Assembly: GCA_023212695.1 (NCBI GenBank)
Contig: JALCCG010000075.1
Coordinates: 1 to 64,000, forward strand
Length of the DNA: 64,000 nucleotides
Source: Sporisorium sorghi
Lineage: Eukaryota; Basidiomycota; Ustilaginomycetes; Ustilaginales; Ustilaginaceae
Direction: 5' to 3'
Part shown: piece after piece, positions 1 through 9,060 of the stretch
Layout of the letters: the number at the start of each line of letters is the position of its first letter
Numbering within the stretch: the first letter of the stretch is position 1
Position numbers and translations under genes: made by a program
Notes under the pieces: model-generated
Told to the model about the DNA's origin: nothing
Databases searched by the model: none
The model's input: only the letters and a program-made list of their open reading frames with translations

Positions 1-981
1 GTGCGCGTCTGCAAGCACGGCGCCAAGGCATCGTCGTCGACCTCCGGGTCTGCTGACCTGCTCATGTCCCTCGGCATACCACTTCTGTCCCTCCCCGCCT
101 CGCAACTGCCCGGCGTGCTGAGGAGGAGCAAGTTCGCCTTCCTCTTCGCCCAGCTCTACCACCCCGCCCTGGCGCCTCTCGGCCCCATCCGCCGCTCGCT
201 CGGCTTCCCGACCATCTTCAACGTCCTCGGTCCGCTCATCAACCCCGCCCGCCCCCAGCGCTGCATCCTCGGCGTACACTCCTATTATTTGGGTAGGATC
301 TTCGCCGAGGCGCTGCTCAAACGCGGCACGCAGCGCGCCTGGATCGTGTGCGGCCAGGAAGGGCTCGACGAGATCAGCCCCGCGGGCAAGACCGACGTCT
401 GGGAGCTCCACAACGGCCACATCAGCGAGTTCACCATCGAGCCCGAGGACTTTGGGCTGCCGAGGCATCCACTGGAGCACGTCGGTTCGCACTCGGCAGA
501 CGAGAACGCCGCGATCGTGCTCAAGATGTTCAGCACCCGGGACTTGGCGCAACTGCCAGCGGAGCCGTTGCGAGTCAACATGCCGCTTGACCCTGCGTGC
601 TTTGCAGGCTTTGCGCCAGAGACGCTGGTGCACGTCAGATCGCTCCCCTCCATCCCCAAACACACCCGTATGCAGGCGCTGAAGGACTATACCCTGCTCC
701 AGTCCGCTGCGCTGCTCTACGTCGGCTCGTACGCACCTTCGCTCAAGCAGGCCACTGAGTTGGCAAGAGACAGCATCGAGTCCGGCGCAGCGCTCAGAGC
801 AATGGAGACGTTCCGCGACGAATCCAACCTCGCCATCGCCCGTTTGGAGGAAGAAAAAAAAAAGGCAAGCCAGAAAGACAGAGACGCGAGAAAAAGCATC
901 GAGGAGTCGGTGCGCAACCAGGACCAGTACAGCTACCTCCCCGAGATCAGGCAGGACGTCTCGGTCGGCACCGAGGATTGA
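1..981 (+). CDS. TRP4: Anthranilate phosphoribosyltransferase, 3' part (5' end off window)
   Basis: Transfers phosphoribosyl from PRPP to anthranilate, the second step of tryptophan synthesis. The frame is open from base 1 and ends with TGA at 979-981. The window opens inside the gene: the first residues (VCKHGAKASSSTSGSADLL) are the conserved KHG-R-SS-GSAD block of the TrpD/TRP4 family, which lies in the middle of the protein, so the N-terminal helical domain and the glycine-rich PRPP loop lie to the left. The initial GTG is an internal valine codon. The family motif around FNVLGPLINPA follows, then the C-terminal nucleoside-phosphorylase-like fold. The last 60 or so residues form a charged Lys/Glu-rich tail (EEEKKKASQKDRDARK) longer than in bacterial TrpD. 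It is convergent with the TPP2 gene, whose stop is 73 bases away. Confidence 0.93.
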   Translation: MRVCKHGAKASSSTSGSADLLMSLGIPLLSLPASQLPGVLRRSKFAFLFAQLYHPALAPLGPIRRSLGFPTIFNVLGPLINPARPQRCILGVHSYYLGRIFAEALLKRGTQRAWIVCGQEGLDEISPAGKTDVWELHNGHISEFTIEPEDFGLPRHPLEHVGSHSADENAAIVLKMFSTRDLAQLPAEPLRVNMPLDPACFAGFAPETLVHVRSLPSIPKHTRMQALKDYTLLQSAALLYVGSYAPSLKQATELARDSIESGAALRAMETFRDESNLAIARLEEEKKKASQKDRDARKSIEESVRNQDQYSYLPEIRQDVSVGTED

Positions 982-1053
982 GCTCCCCACTCCACGCACT
1001 CTCTGTCACGCTTGAATTTCAGAAAAACCTTTGTGTCATTTCGTTTGTGTGGT

Positions 1054-4000
1054 CTAGAAAGGAGCATACGCCTTGGGCGCAGCCACGCACTCCAACCTCT
1101 CCAGATGGCTCGCCCACAGCGGCCAGTCCAAACCCTCCTTGCCGACGAGTTTGAGCTCGAGCGCTTTGATCTTTTCCAGCTCCTTGAGGCTGTCCGCGCT
1201 TCCGGCGCCGAGATCCTTCTTGAGTTTCTGCACCGCCTGCAGCGCGAGCGCGTACCGCTTGTGCAGGATCGACCAGCGCACATACAGCTCGATGTACTCT
1301 TTCGCTTTCGTGTCCGGGGCAAAGTACGAGCGGTACGTCTTCCAGCTCTTCTCCAGGTCTGACGAGCCGGACGCCGAAGACGACTCGGCTTCGGTCATGA
1401 GCACGCGCGTCTTGCGGTTGAGCGCGAGAACGAGCGCCTTCTTCTTGGCCTCCATCTCCTTGTTGTGCTTCTTCTCCTCGTCAGTCTGTTCCGAGGCAGG
1501 CGGTTTCTGGGTCGCCATCCACAGCTTGACTTGGGTCTCATCGATGAGCGCCAGCAACTGGTCGGCGGTGGCAACAACCTGCTTGCGTTTGTCGGCGTCC
1601 TTGTCGTCGGCATCGAGCGCTTCGAGCTTGGCTACAAGCGCACCGAGGTACTTGGGGTAGTCGGCGATGAGCTTGTCCATGAACTCGAGCTTCTCTTTGG
1701 GGTCTTTGATCTTCTTGGCCGTGGCGGTGAGCAGCTCGGGGATCTCGTCCTCGTTCTTTCCAGACGCGGCGCCGTCGTCGGAGCTCTCGTCTGCATTCTT
1801 GACAGCAGGAGGTACAATGTAGCGGATCTGACCCTTGCCTTCAGCTGCAAAGCCAAAGGTGCCGACGAGCACGTCGCCTGGCTGCGCCTCTTTGGGCACT
1901 GCATCGCCCTCGAGGTTCAAGTCGAGCGTCAGCACGATCCGCTCACCAGGATGCAGCTTGACGCCAGCGTACTTGGCAGGCGGGGCCTCCGAGTGCAGAT
2001 CAACATGGTTGTCGTACAGCTTGAGCGCCGCCGAGTCGGGCTTGGAGAGCTTCTGGTCGATCATGAGCGTGACGTTCTTGAGCGACTCGAGCACCTTCAA
2101 GTTCTCGTTGAGCAGCTGCGCCTTGAGCACGTAGTCGCCCTTGGGCAGATCGATCTCCTTCTTGTACACGTCGCCAAAGTGCACGCGCTTCTTGCGCAGG
2201 TCGAACAGCTGCGTGAGCAGAGGCACGCTCGAGTCGTACAGGTGGTTGCCCAGCGCGGGGAACGAGTAGCTGAGCTTGTTCGAGTCCTCCTTGGCCGAGA
2301 TGTTGTACGTGGTCACGAGCTCGAACATGTGGTTGCCACTGGGCTGCAGATCTCGTGGCGTGGCGAGGGGGCGGATGGTCGACGACGACGGGCGGTGGAA
2401 GGTGCGGCGAGTGTCAAAGGTGATGCTGGGCTTGAAGTCCTCAATGCGAACCGTCGACTGGCACTCCACCTTGGCATGACCCTGACCGCCGATGAAGGTG
2501 AGCTCCTGACGTCCGCTAGCCGGAACAAGTGAAGCAGTGATGCCGTGGAACTCGATATCGAGATCCAGGTCGAAAGCTGACTTGTTGGACCAGAACTGCG
2601 CAGAGCAGACCTCCATGGTCATGCCGCCGCGAACGTTGAACTTCTTGGTCACAGGCTCGTTCTCCTGCAGTGCGAGCACAAACGCCTTCTCCACCTCGCT
2701 CAGACGTTGCAGAGGCTCGAGCTGGACACAGTGGAGCCAGAATCGAGCGCTGGTGTTGGCGGACGAGTGGTTCGAGCTACGGACGGTGAGCTGAGCCCAG
2801 GTGGCGCCCTCGGGCACCGAGATGAAGCGCCTCCCGATCTTGCCAGCCTCGAAGCGGACCGTGTCAAACTTGACGGTGGGCGATGGGAACACCTCGGGCT
2901 TGGCAACGGTGACCGGAATGTCGAACAGCTTGTGGCCGGGCTTCTCCGTGTCGTACGCCTCGATCCAAGCGTGGTGGAGGCCGGGCGCCAAGTCGGTCGG
3001 ATCGACCCTGACCTCAAAGGTACGACCGTTTCCTCCGAGCAGAAGAAACTCGGGAACCTGAACCCAAGGCTTAGTAGCGGCAAGAGCACATCGGAGCTCG
3101 AGGTTGAACGCCTTTTCGGTCTCTCCTTGCTTGAAGGTGGGTCGCACCGTCACGTTGGCCTGCTGCACGTGGTGGGTCTCTTCCTTTTCGCGGAGATAGA
3201 TACCGCGCTTGTCCATACGACCGAGCGCCTTGCCGGCACGGGTGACAGCGACGCGGTACTCGGCATCCTGCTCGACGCGGTCCTTGTTCTGGACGAGGTA
3301 GTCCCAAGCGGCATCGACGCGGATGAAGGGGACGCCAAGCGGATCGTTGACATCCTTGCCTGTGGCTCGGACGGCGTTGAAGACGCGAGCAGGAGTGATG
3401 GGGATCTTCTGAGCCTTCAAGCCAGAAAGAAGGAGAGCGATGGAGCCACAGGCGTTGGGCGAGCTCATAGAAGTTCCGTTCATGAGCTGCGTCGACTGGA
3501 GGCAGTAGCGTGGGATCGAAGTGATGGCAGCACCGGGGGCATAGATCGAAACACCGCGGTCACCGTCGGCAGTGGGACCTCGGCTGCACCAGGTGGTGAC
3601 GCTGTCGGGGACGCCCTTTTCGACGAGAGCATACTCTGCCTTCTGCATGGCACCTGCATTGACGTAGGCGCCGACGCTGAGCACAGACGAGGTGGTACCA
3701 CCGGGCTGGCCCACCGTAGTCAAGGCGGGACCGTTGTTGCCAGCACTACTGACGAAGAGAATGTCGCGTTGGCGGATGACGATGTCTCTGAGCGCCTTGG
3801 CGAAGGCACCCTTGTCTTCGGCACCGAATGCGCCATCTTCACCGTAGCTGAGATTGGCAATGTCACACTTGGTGTCGATGAGCGCCTGAGCTGAGCGAAG
3901 CATGGCCTGGCCCTGCTCCATGCTGCCGAGGCGGGCATCGCCGATCTTCATGCTGACGATCTCGCAACCGGGCGCGACACCGTTGAGCTCGGGCTGCTCG

Positions 4001-5172
4001 TCGTGCCTTGCACCGACGATGCCGGCGACGTGTGTGCCGTGACTGCCTGCCAGAGTGACGAGGCTGAGCAGATTGCCATTGTCTTCGATGTTGACGGTGT
4101 AGGTGAGGAGATCCTGCTGACCAAAGCTCTGCCATTGACGCTCGATGCGGAAGTCGGTGATGGGCTCGACAGCGGTGAGGTCGAGCGTTTGGAGCTCAAG
4201 GGGTTTGAGAATGTCCTGAGGTTGGCCGGTGGATGGGTCGTGTGTGTCGCCCTCGCCACCGCCGACGACGGCATACCAGTGCTTGCCGTTGTGGAAGACG
4301 ATCGCCTCAAGAAGAGGGCCGTCGTCCTTGTAGGAGGCGGCGAGGTCCTTGAGGGCTTGGATGCGTGCCTTGATCTCGTCCTTCTTGAGCTTTGCGTTTT
4401 CGGTGGAAGCGCTCTTGTCTGTGCTTGGCGTGGCAGAGTCGGAAGATTTGGAAGCAGCAGGGGCGTCAAGGGCATTGAGCTCGCTCTGAGCCTGGCAGAG
4501 CAGAGCTTGATGGGAAACGAGGAATGCCTTCTGCCTCTCTGCAGAGCGACGGCGCTTGAGCTCACCAGGCCAGAGGTCGTAGGCCTTCTTGAATCCGATC
4601 TTCCACTCGCCCTTGGGGTTGCTCAGCTTGGACGAGAGGCGGAGAGTCCTTCCGGTGAATGGAGACTTGAACTCGATGTGACCCGAGCTGCTGGCGTCGC
4701 TACCAGAGACCGGCTCGATGGGTTGAAGGGGGATATCGCCAGCACCCGTGCAGTCAATCACGTCGACGACCTTTCCTGGCTGATTGAGACCGATGGCAGC
4801 AGGGTCGACACCGGTGTCGAGGATGGCGACACGGACATTGCGGCCGTCGTATTCCGGGTACTTGCGAAGAAAGCTGAGCGCCTCCGTGGTGTCCTTGGGC
4901 AGAAGGCCTCCGAGCGGAAAGGGCTCGCTTGGCAAGGCACGAGTGGAAGGCATGACGGAAGCGGAAGCGGAAGCGTCTACAATGGAAGCAGAGCCGTGGA
5001 CGCGCGAGGTGGTGGAAAATGAGTGGACGAAAGTGTTGCGTGTATGCGTAGCGGTCGTGCTGCGGGTCCGGAGAGGGGAAGCTGCCGAGTTGAAGGAGCG
5101 ATGAGTTGCCACTGTGCGAGCCTTGTCACGGAGCAGACGTGGAAGGGCAAGGCTGCGCGGCACGAGTATCAT
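1054..5172 (-). CDS. TPP2: Tripeptidyl-peptidase II (subtilisin-family giant peptidase)
   Basis: Serine exopeptidase that removes tripeptides from peptides released by the proteasome. It is a single exon of 1372 residues counted from the first in-frame ATG at 5172. The subtilisin triad is visible: Asp119 in AILDTGVD, His381 in GSHGTHVAGI and Ser568 in NGTSMSSPNACG. The Asp-His spacing of about 260 residues is the insertion that marks TPP2 among S8 peptidases. The long C-terminal beta-rich and helical part ends at KAYAPF. The first 73 residues, before a second ATG at 4953 (MPSTRALPSEPF), are rich in Arg, Ser and Thr with very few acidic residues and resemble a mitochondrial presequence. The conserved protein proper starts near the second ATG, so either start could be used. 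It shares a 529-bp divergent upstream region with NOP4. Confidence 0.93.
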   Translation of the reverse strand: MILVPRSLALPRLLRDKARTVATHRSFNSAASPLRTRSTTATHTRNTFVHSFSTTSRVHGSASIVDASASASVMPSTRALPSEPFPLGGLLPKDTTEALSFLRKYPEYDGRNVRVAILDTGVDPAAIGLNQPGKVVDVIDCTGAGDIPLQPIEPVSGSDASSSGHIEFKSPFTGRTLRLSSKLSNPKGEWKIGFKKAYDLWPGELKRRRSAERQKAFLVSHQALLCQAQSELNALDAPAASKSSDSATPSTDKSASTENAKLKKDEIKARIQALKDLAASYKDDGPLLEAIVFHNGKHWYAVVGGGEGDTHDPSTGQPQDILKPLELQTLDLTAVEPITDFRIERQWQSFGQQDLLTYTVNIEDNGNLLSLVTLAGSHGTHVAGIVGARHDEQPELNGVAPGCEIVSMKIGDARLGSMEQGQAMLRSAQALIDTKCDIANLSYGEDGAFGAEDKGAFAKALRDIVIRQRDILFVSSAGNNGPALTTVGQPGGTTSSVLSVGAYVNAGAMQKAEYALVEKGVPDSVTTWCSRGPTADGDRGVSIYAPGAAITSIPRYCLQSTQLMNGTSMSSPNACGSIALLLSGLKAQKIPITPARVFNAVRATGKDVNDPLGVPFIRVDAAWDYLVQNKDRVEQDAEYRVAVTRAGKALGRMDKRGIYLREKEETHHVQQANVTVRPTFKQGETEKAFNLELRCALAATKPWVQVPEFLLLGGNGRTFEVRVDPTDLAPGLHHAWIEAYDTEKPGHKLFDIPVTVAKPEVFPSPTVKFDTVRFEAGKIGRRFISVPEGATWAQLTVRSSNHSSANTSARFWLHCVQLEPLQRLSEVEKAFVLALQENEPVTKKFNVRGGMTMEVCSAQFWSNKSAFDLDLDIEFHGITASLVPASGRQELTFIGGQGHAKVECQSTVRIEDFKPSITFDTRRTFHRPSSSTIRPLATPRDLQPSGNHMFELVTTYNISAKEDSNKLSYSFPALGNHLYDSSVPLLTQLFDLRKKRVHFGDVYKKEIDLPKGDYVLKAQLLNENLKVLESLKNVTLMIDQKLSKPDSAALKLYDNHVDLHSEAPPAKYAGVKLHPGERIVLTLDLNLEGDAVPKEAQPGDVLVGTFGFAAEGKGQIRYIVPPAVKNADESSDDGAASGKNEDEIPELLTATAKKIKDPKEKLEFMDKLIADYPKYLGALVAKLEALDADDKDADKRKQVVATADQLLALIDETQVKLWMATQKPPASEQTDEEKKHNKEMEAKKKALVLALNRKTRVLMTEAESSSASGSSDLEKSWKTYRSYFAPDTKAKEYIELYVRWSILHKRYALALQAVQKLKKDLGAGSADSLKELEKIKALELKLVGKEGLDWPLWASHLERLECVAAPKAYAPF

Positions 5173-5701
5173 GCCCCAAGGTACGATGCAGTGCCTAAGA
5201 GTCGAGTCGAGAGAGGTCGAGAAGGTCGTGATGGTGGACGAGATGGAGGAAGTGAAGATCAAGATCGAATGAATGCTGAGCAATGCAAAAGGACGTGCGT
5301 TTCTGACTTTTCTTTTTTTTTCGAGTTGCGTGTGCTGCCCCAGTGCGCTTCTGCTCTCTCTCAGATCTCTCAGCTCTCCCCACAGAAACGTCGATTTCGG
5401 CGTTTTACCGAGAGCCGGAAAGCGCTTCAGCAAAAAAGGCCACGACAGCCAAAAGGCGATCACAAATTTTTCAAATGTGTTACACCGCTAGTTTCAGTGC
5501 AGCGAAAAAAATAATAATCAGAATCTCGGAAATCGCATCTGAGTTTCGTCGAAAAGGAAAAAAAAAAAAAAAAAAGGAATTTTTTCGAGTTTCTCACGGC
5601 GCAAAAAAAAGGAACGGAGAAGACCCTTTCGACAGCGTCCAGGCTGCTCTCACCCTTCCACCACCGTCTTCCACATATTCCCAACCCAGAGGTCGCCGAA
5701 G
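5173..5701. promoter_or_regulatory. Divergent intergenic region between TPP2 and NOP4
   Basis: 529 bases between two divergently transcribed start codons, presumably carrying both promoters. It holds an 18-base poly(A) run at 5558-5575, further A-rich and T-rich stretches, and pyrimidine-rich segments close to the NOP4 ATG. I see no clear TATA box or gene. Confidence 0.5.
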
Positions 5702-8700
5702 ATGCCACCCAAACGGTACTTTGAGCAGGGCGATTCTGCTCCAGAGGTGGAGGTGGCTGCTACTGCTGCCTCCTCGTCCGAGGTAGCGGCTGAGACTGCC
5801 GCTGCAGCCGACTCCACCACCAAAAAGAACCCAAGAAGCAAGAACAATGCCACGCTCTTCGTCTCGAGACTTCCCTATACCGCCACGACCACGGACCTGC
5901 AGACCATGTTCAGCGAGATCGGTCCCTTGAAGCGAGCTTTCGTCGTCATCGATCAGGCTACAAAGAAGTCCAAGGGTGTTGGTTATGTCACGTTCGCCAT
6001 CCCCGAGGACGCCAACACCGCGCTCGAACAGCTGCAGGGAAAGTCGCTCGACGGTGGTAGCAGAAAGATTCAGATCACCTTTGCCGACCAGAAGGACCCT
6101 ACTGGCAACAAGCGTACACCTGTCAAGGCCGATCCCGACTCGCCCTCCTCGTCAAAGCGACCTCGCACCGAAGCTTCCAAGCCCGCTCGTTCCAACGCCG
6201 CAGCAGTTGTTGAGAAGGATGCAGATGCCGTTCGCACCGTCATCCTCTCTGGTCTCGCCGGTTGCTCCCCTGCACCTGACTCGAAGCAGATCTACAAGCG
6301 AGCACGAAAGATCGGCGACGTCGAAAACGTTATCTACCCTCACACCTCGTCTCCCAACCCTAACGATGTCGCTCACGTCATCTTCCGCACACCCAACCAC
6401 GCCATGGCCGCCGTCGAAAAGCTCCACGCACACGTCTTTAAGGGCGTCCAGATCAGCGCCATCCTCAAGAAGCGCGCCGACAACGCCGCCAGGATCGCCG
6501 CCCACATGCGCCCAGAGACGTTGGCAAAGAGGGAAAAGATGCGCCAGGCCGTCGAAAAGAACAGCGGAAAAGGGTCGATGCCCGTGCTGCTTTCCGAGAT
6601 CGACAAGTCGAGCAGGTTGATTATTCGCAACCTGCCTTTTGATGTCAATGAGGCCGATCTGCGATCCATCTTCTTGCCCTTCGGTCCGGTGTACGAGATC
6701 ACCATTCCCAAGGTCAAGGCCAAGGGATCTGCTGCTCAGGATGTTTCGGAAGTCAAGGACGAGGACGAGGCGGAATCATCTTCTGACGCTGCGGTAGAGT
6801 CGACTCAATCCGACGACGACGCTGAAAGTGACGATGCCGAGGAGAGCGATGAGGAAGAAATTGACGAGGACGCAGAAAACGAGGAGGACGAGGATCAGGA
6901 CAGCGAAAGTGAAGATGAAAGTGGAAGCGAAGCAGAAGAGGAGGAAGCAGCAGAGGAGCAGAAAGAAACCCCGGAAGTGTCCGACGACGAAGCATCCTCG
7001 GACGACGAATCCGAAACCGCTGCTGTCCCTGCCTCAGACCTCGTCGTCAAAACCGAGGAAGACGACGATGCCAAAGCGCTCACCGCTCCCTCTCCAGCCG
7101 CTGCCACCTCCAAGCCCACTTCGACCACCTCCACACCCAAGCAACCGCTCGAGAAAGGTCGTGGCTTCGCCTTCGTCTGGATGGTCTCGCGCAACGACGC
7201 CGCTCGTGCCATCGAAGCCGTCAACGGCAAGACCATCCAGCACGGTGCTGCTGAGCGTGCTGCCTACAAAGCGGCCCTCGGCTCTCGAGGTCGTCGCGTC
7301 GCCAAAGCCGCACTCGACCGCGTGCGTGCCAACGCCCAACCCGAACGAACCGTCGCCGTCGACTGGGCGCTCAGCAAGAAGGACTGGGAGGCCAAGGCGG
7401 ACGAGTCTGAAGTCGACGACGACCCGGAAGACGCCGACGCAGCCAGCGACGACGAAGACGAGCCGGCCGAACGGCCCCAACTGCCCGCGCCCGAGGAAGG
7501 CACCACGCTGTTTGTCCGCAACCTGCCGTACCAGGCGACCGAGGAGGAGCTGCGCAACCTCTTCCGCACCTTCGGCCCGCTCCGCTACGCCAAGATCACC
7601 ATGGACAAGGCGACCAACCGCAGCAAGGGCACCGGCTTCGTATGCTTCTGGCAAGCCTCGTCCGCCGACGCCGCCCTCGCGCAGGCCAAGATCATCGAGC
7701 GCGAGTCCGGCGTCTCGGGCTCCAGCTCCGCCTCGACCTCCGTCGCCAACCAGAAGAACCCGTTCGCCATGCCGTCCGTGCTCACCGCCGACCCGGCTGC
7801 ACCCCTCACCGCGAGCCTGAACCTGCACGGGCGCGTGCTCAACGTCATCCCCGCCGTGGCGCGCGACGAGGCGTCGCGCCTCGAAACAAGCGGGCGCAAG
7901 GAGCGCGAGCGCGGCGACAAGCGCAACACGTGGCTGCTGCGCGAAGGCGTGCCCTTCCCAAACTCTGAATTCGCCGCCAAACTCGCACCGAGCGAGGTCG
8001 AGAAGCGGCTGCAGTCGTTCCAGGTGCGCAAGGCGCAGATGGGCGCCAACCCGTCGTTGTTCGTGAGCAAGACGCGTTTGTCGGTGCGCTCGCTGCCGTT
8101 GTTCGTGTCGGACCGCATGCTCAAGCGGCTCGCGATTCATGCGATCAAGGCGTTCGGCAGCGAGGTGCGGGCGGGCGAGCGGGAGGATCTGGACGCCGAC
8201 GAGAAGGCGGACCGCACGGTGAGCTCGTCGGTCGAGAACCGCAAGCGCAAGCCGGGCGAGCGGCCGACCGCAGTGGTGCAGTCCAAAGTCGTGCGCCAGC
8301 ACGACCGCGTCGAGGCGCTGACGGGGCTGGGCAAGTCCAAGGGCTACGGTTTCCTCGAGATGAAGTCGTTCAACGAGGCGCTCAAAGTAATCCGCTGGGC
8401 GAACGGCAACAAAGCCGTCTCGAAGCTGTTCGGTGAATGGTGGAGCGACGATCTGCAGCAGCAGGTCGACCGCATCGCCACGCAGATCCACTCCAAGACC
8501 AAAACGCTCGAAGACGCCAAACCAGGCGAGGCGGCCGACGCACTGCGCGCCGAGATCGACGACCTCACCACGCGTCGCCAGCGGCTGCGCGCCAAACTTG
8601 CCGAACTCGCTCAAGGCGACACGGGCGAAAAGGAACGCGGCGGCATGCTGATGATCGAATTCGCCATCGAAAACGTCGTCACCACCAAGAAGCGCGCGGA

Positions 8701-8908
8701 CAAGCTCAAGGCGGTGAAAGAGTCGCACGAGCGCCGCAAGCAGCGCGAGGAGCACGACGCTGAAGTAAAACAGGCCCAGGCTGAACAGCAGCGGCGCTCG
8801 GCCCAGGCGGCGAGGAAGATCGAAGCCGACAAGAACAAGCCCAAGGGCTATGCGCACGGCCATGTCATCGGCAAGAAGAGAAAGGAGCGCAAGGCTCGAC
8901 GTGGTTGA
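5702..8908 (+). CDS. NOP4: Nop4/RBM28-type nucleolar RNA-binding protein
   Basis: Multi-RRM protein of the Nop4 (yeast) / RBM28 (animal) family, needed for 60S ribosomal subunit assembly in the nucleolus. One exon, 1068 residues, ATG at 5702. RRM1 lies at about residues 50-130 (TLFVSRLP and KGVGYVTF motifs). A degenerate RRM2 is at about 175-255. RRM3 starts at about 302 (LIIRNLPF) but is interrupted by an acidic Asp/Glu/Ser-rich insert at about 343-455 before its second RNP motif (GRGFAFVWM, about 485). RRM4 is at about 600-680 (TLFVRNLPY, GTGFVCFW). A divergent fifth repeat is near 785-900 (RLSVRSLPLFV, KGYGFLEM). The C-terminus is Lys/Arg-rich with a bipartite-like nuclear signal (GKKRKERKARRG). 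The family is usually about 700-750 residues, so this copy is long because of the acidic insert and linkers. Confidence 0.92.
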   Translation: MPPKRYFEQGDSAPEVEVAATAASSSEVAAETAAAADSTTKKNPRSKNNATLFVSRLPYTATTTDLQTMFSEIGPLKRAFVVIDQATKKSKGVGYVTFAIPEDANTALEQLQGKSLDGGSRKIQITFADQKDPTGNKRTPVKADPDSPSSSKRPRTEASKPARSNAAAVVEKDADAVRTVILSGLAGCSPAPDSKQIYKRARKIGDVENVIYPHTSSPNPNDVAHVIFRTPNHAMAAVEKLHAHVFKGVQISAILKKRADNAARIAAHMRPETLAKREKMRQAVEKNSGKGSMPVLLSEIDKSSRLIIRNLPFDVNEADLRSIFLPFGPVYEITIPKVKAKGSAAQDVSEVKDEDEAESSSDAAVESTQSDDDAESDDAEESDEEEIDEDAENEEDEDQDSESEDESGSEAEEEEAAEEQKETPEVSDDEASSDDESETAAVPASDLVVKTEEDDDAKALTAPSPAAATSKPTSTTSTPKQPLEKGRGFAFVWMVSRNDAARAIEAVNGKTIQHGAAERAAYKAALGSRGRRVAKAALDRVRANAQPERTVAVDWALSKKDWEAKADESEVDDDPEDADAASDDEDEPAERPQLPAPEEGTTLFVRNLPYQATEEELRNLFRTFGPLRYAKITMDKATNRSKGTGFVCFWQASSADAALAQAKIIERESGVSGSSSASTSVANQKNPFAMPSVLTADPAAPLTASLNLHGRVLNVIPAVARDEASRLETSGRKERERGDKRNTWLLREGVPFPNSEFAAKLAPSEVEKRLQSFQVRKAQMGANPSLFVSKTRLSVRSLPLFVSDRMLKRLAIHAIKAFGSEVRAGEREDLDADEKADRTVSSSVENRKRKPGERPTAVVQSKVVRQHDRVEALTGLGKSKGYGFLEMKSFNEALKVIRWANGNKAVSKLFGEWWSDDLQQQVDRIATQIHSKTKTLEDAKPGEAADALRAEIDDLTTRRQRLRAKLAELAQGDTGEKERGGMLMIEFAIENVVTTKKRADKLKAVKESHERRKQREEHDAEVKQAQAEQQRRSAQAARKIEADKNKPKGYAHGHVIGKKRKERKARRG

Positions 8909-9060
8909 AGAGTCATCGCTACGCTATATCTGTTCCATTGTGCTGCTGCAATCACATGTCCATTCCATCCCCATCTCGCTGGCTCTCTCGCTCGTTTGCT
9001 CCATTGATTCCTGATATTGAGATTAGACAAAACGCAATACAAACCCACCCACACCTCTGC

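Noticed and set aside
1..3. GTG at base 1 as the start of the TRP4 gene
   Set aside because: The following residues are an internal conserved block of the enzyme, so the GTG is an ordinary valine codon and the gene begins outside the window.
1465..3894. Long plus-strand frames (355 and 395 codons) within TPP2
   Set aside because: Opposite strand of a confirmed peptidase gene; no family resemblance.
5173..5463. N-terminal extension of TPP2 upstream of 5172
   Set aside because: The frame is open but the only initiator is a GTG at 5463; no ATG precedes 5172.
7034..8863. 609-codon open frame antisense to NOP4
   Set aside because: It lies wholly opposite a clear RRM gene, its translation is Arg/Leu/Val-rich without domains, and long antisense frames are expected in GC-rich coding DNA.
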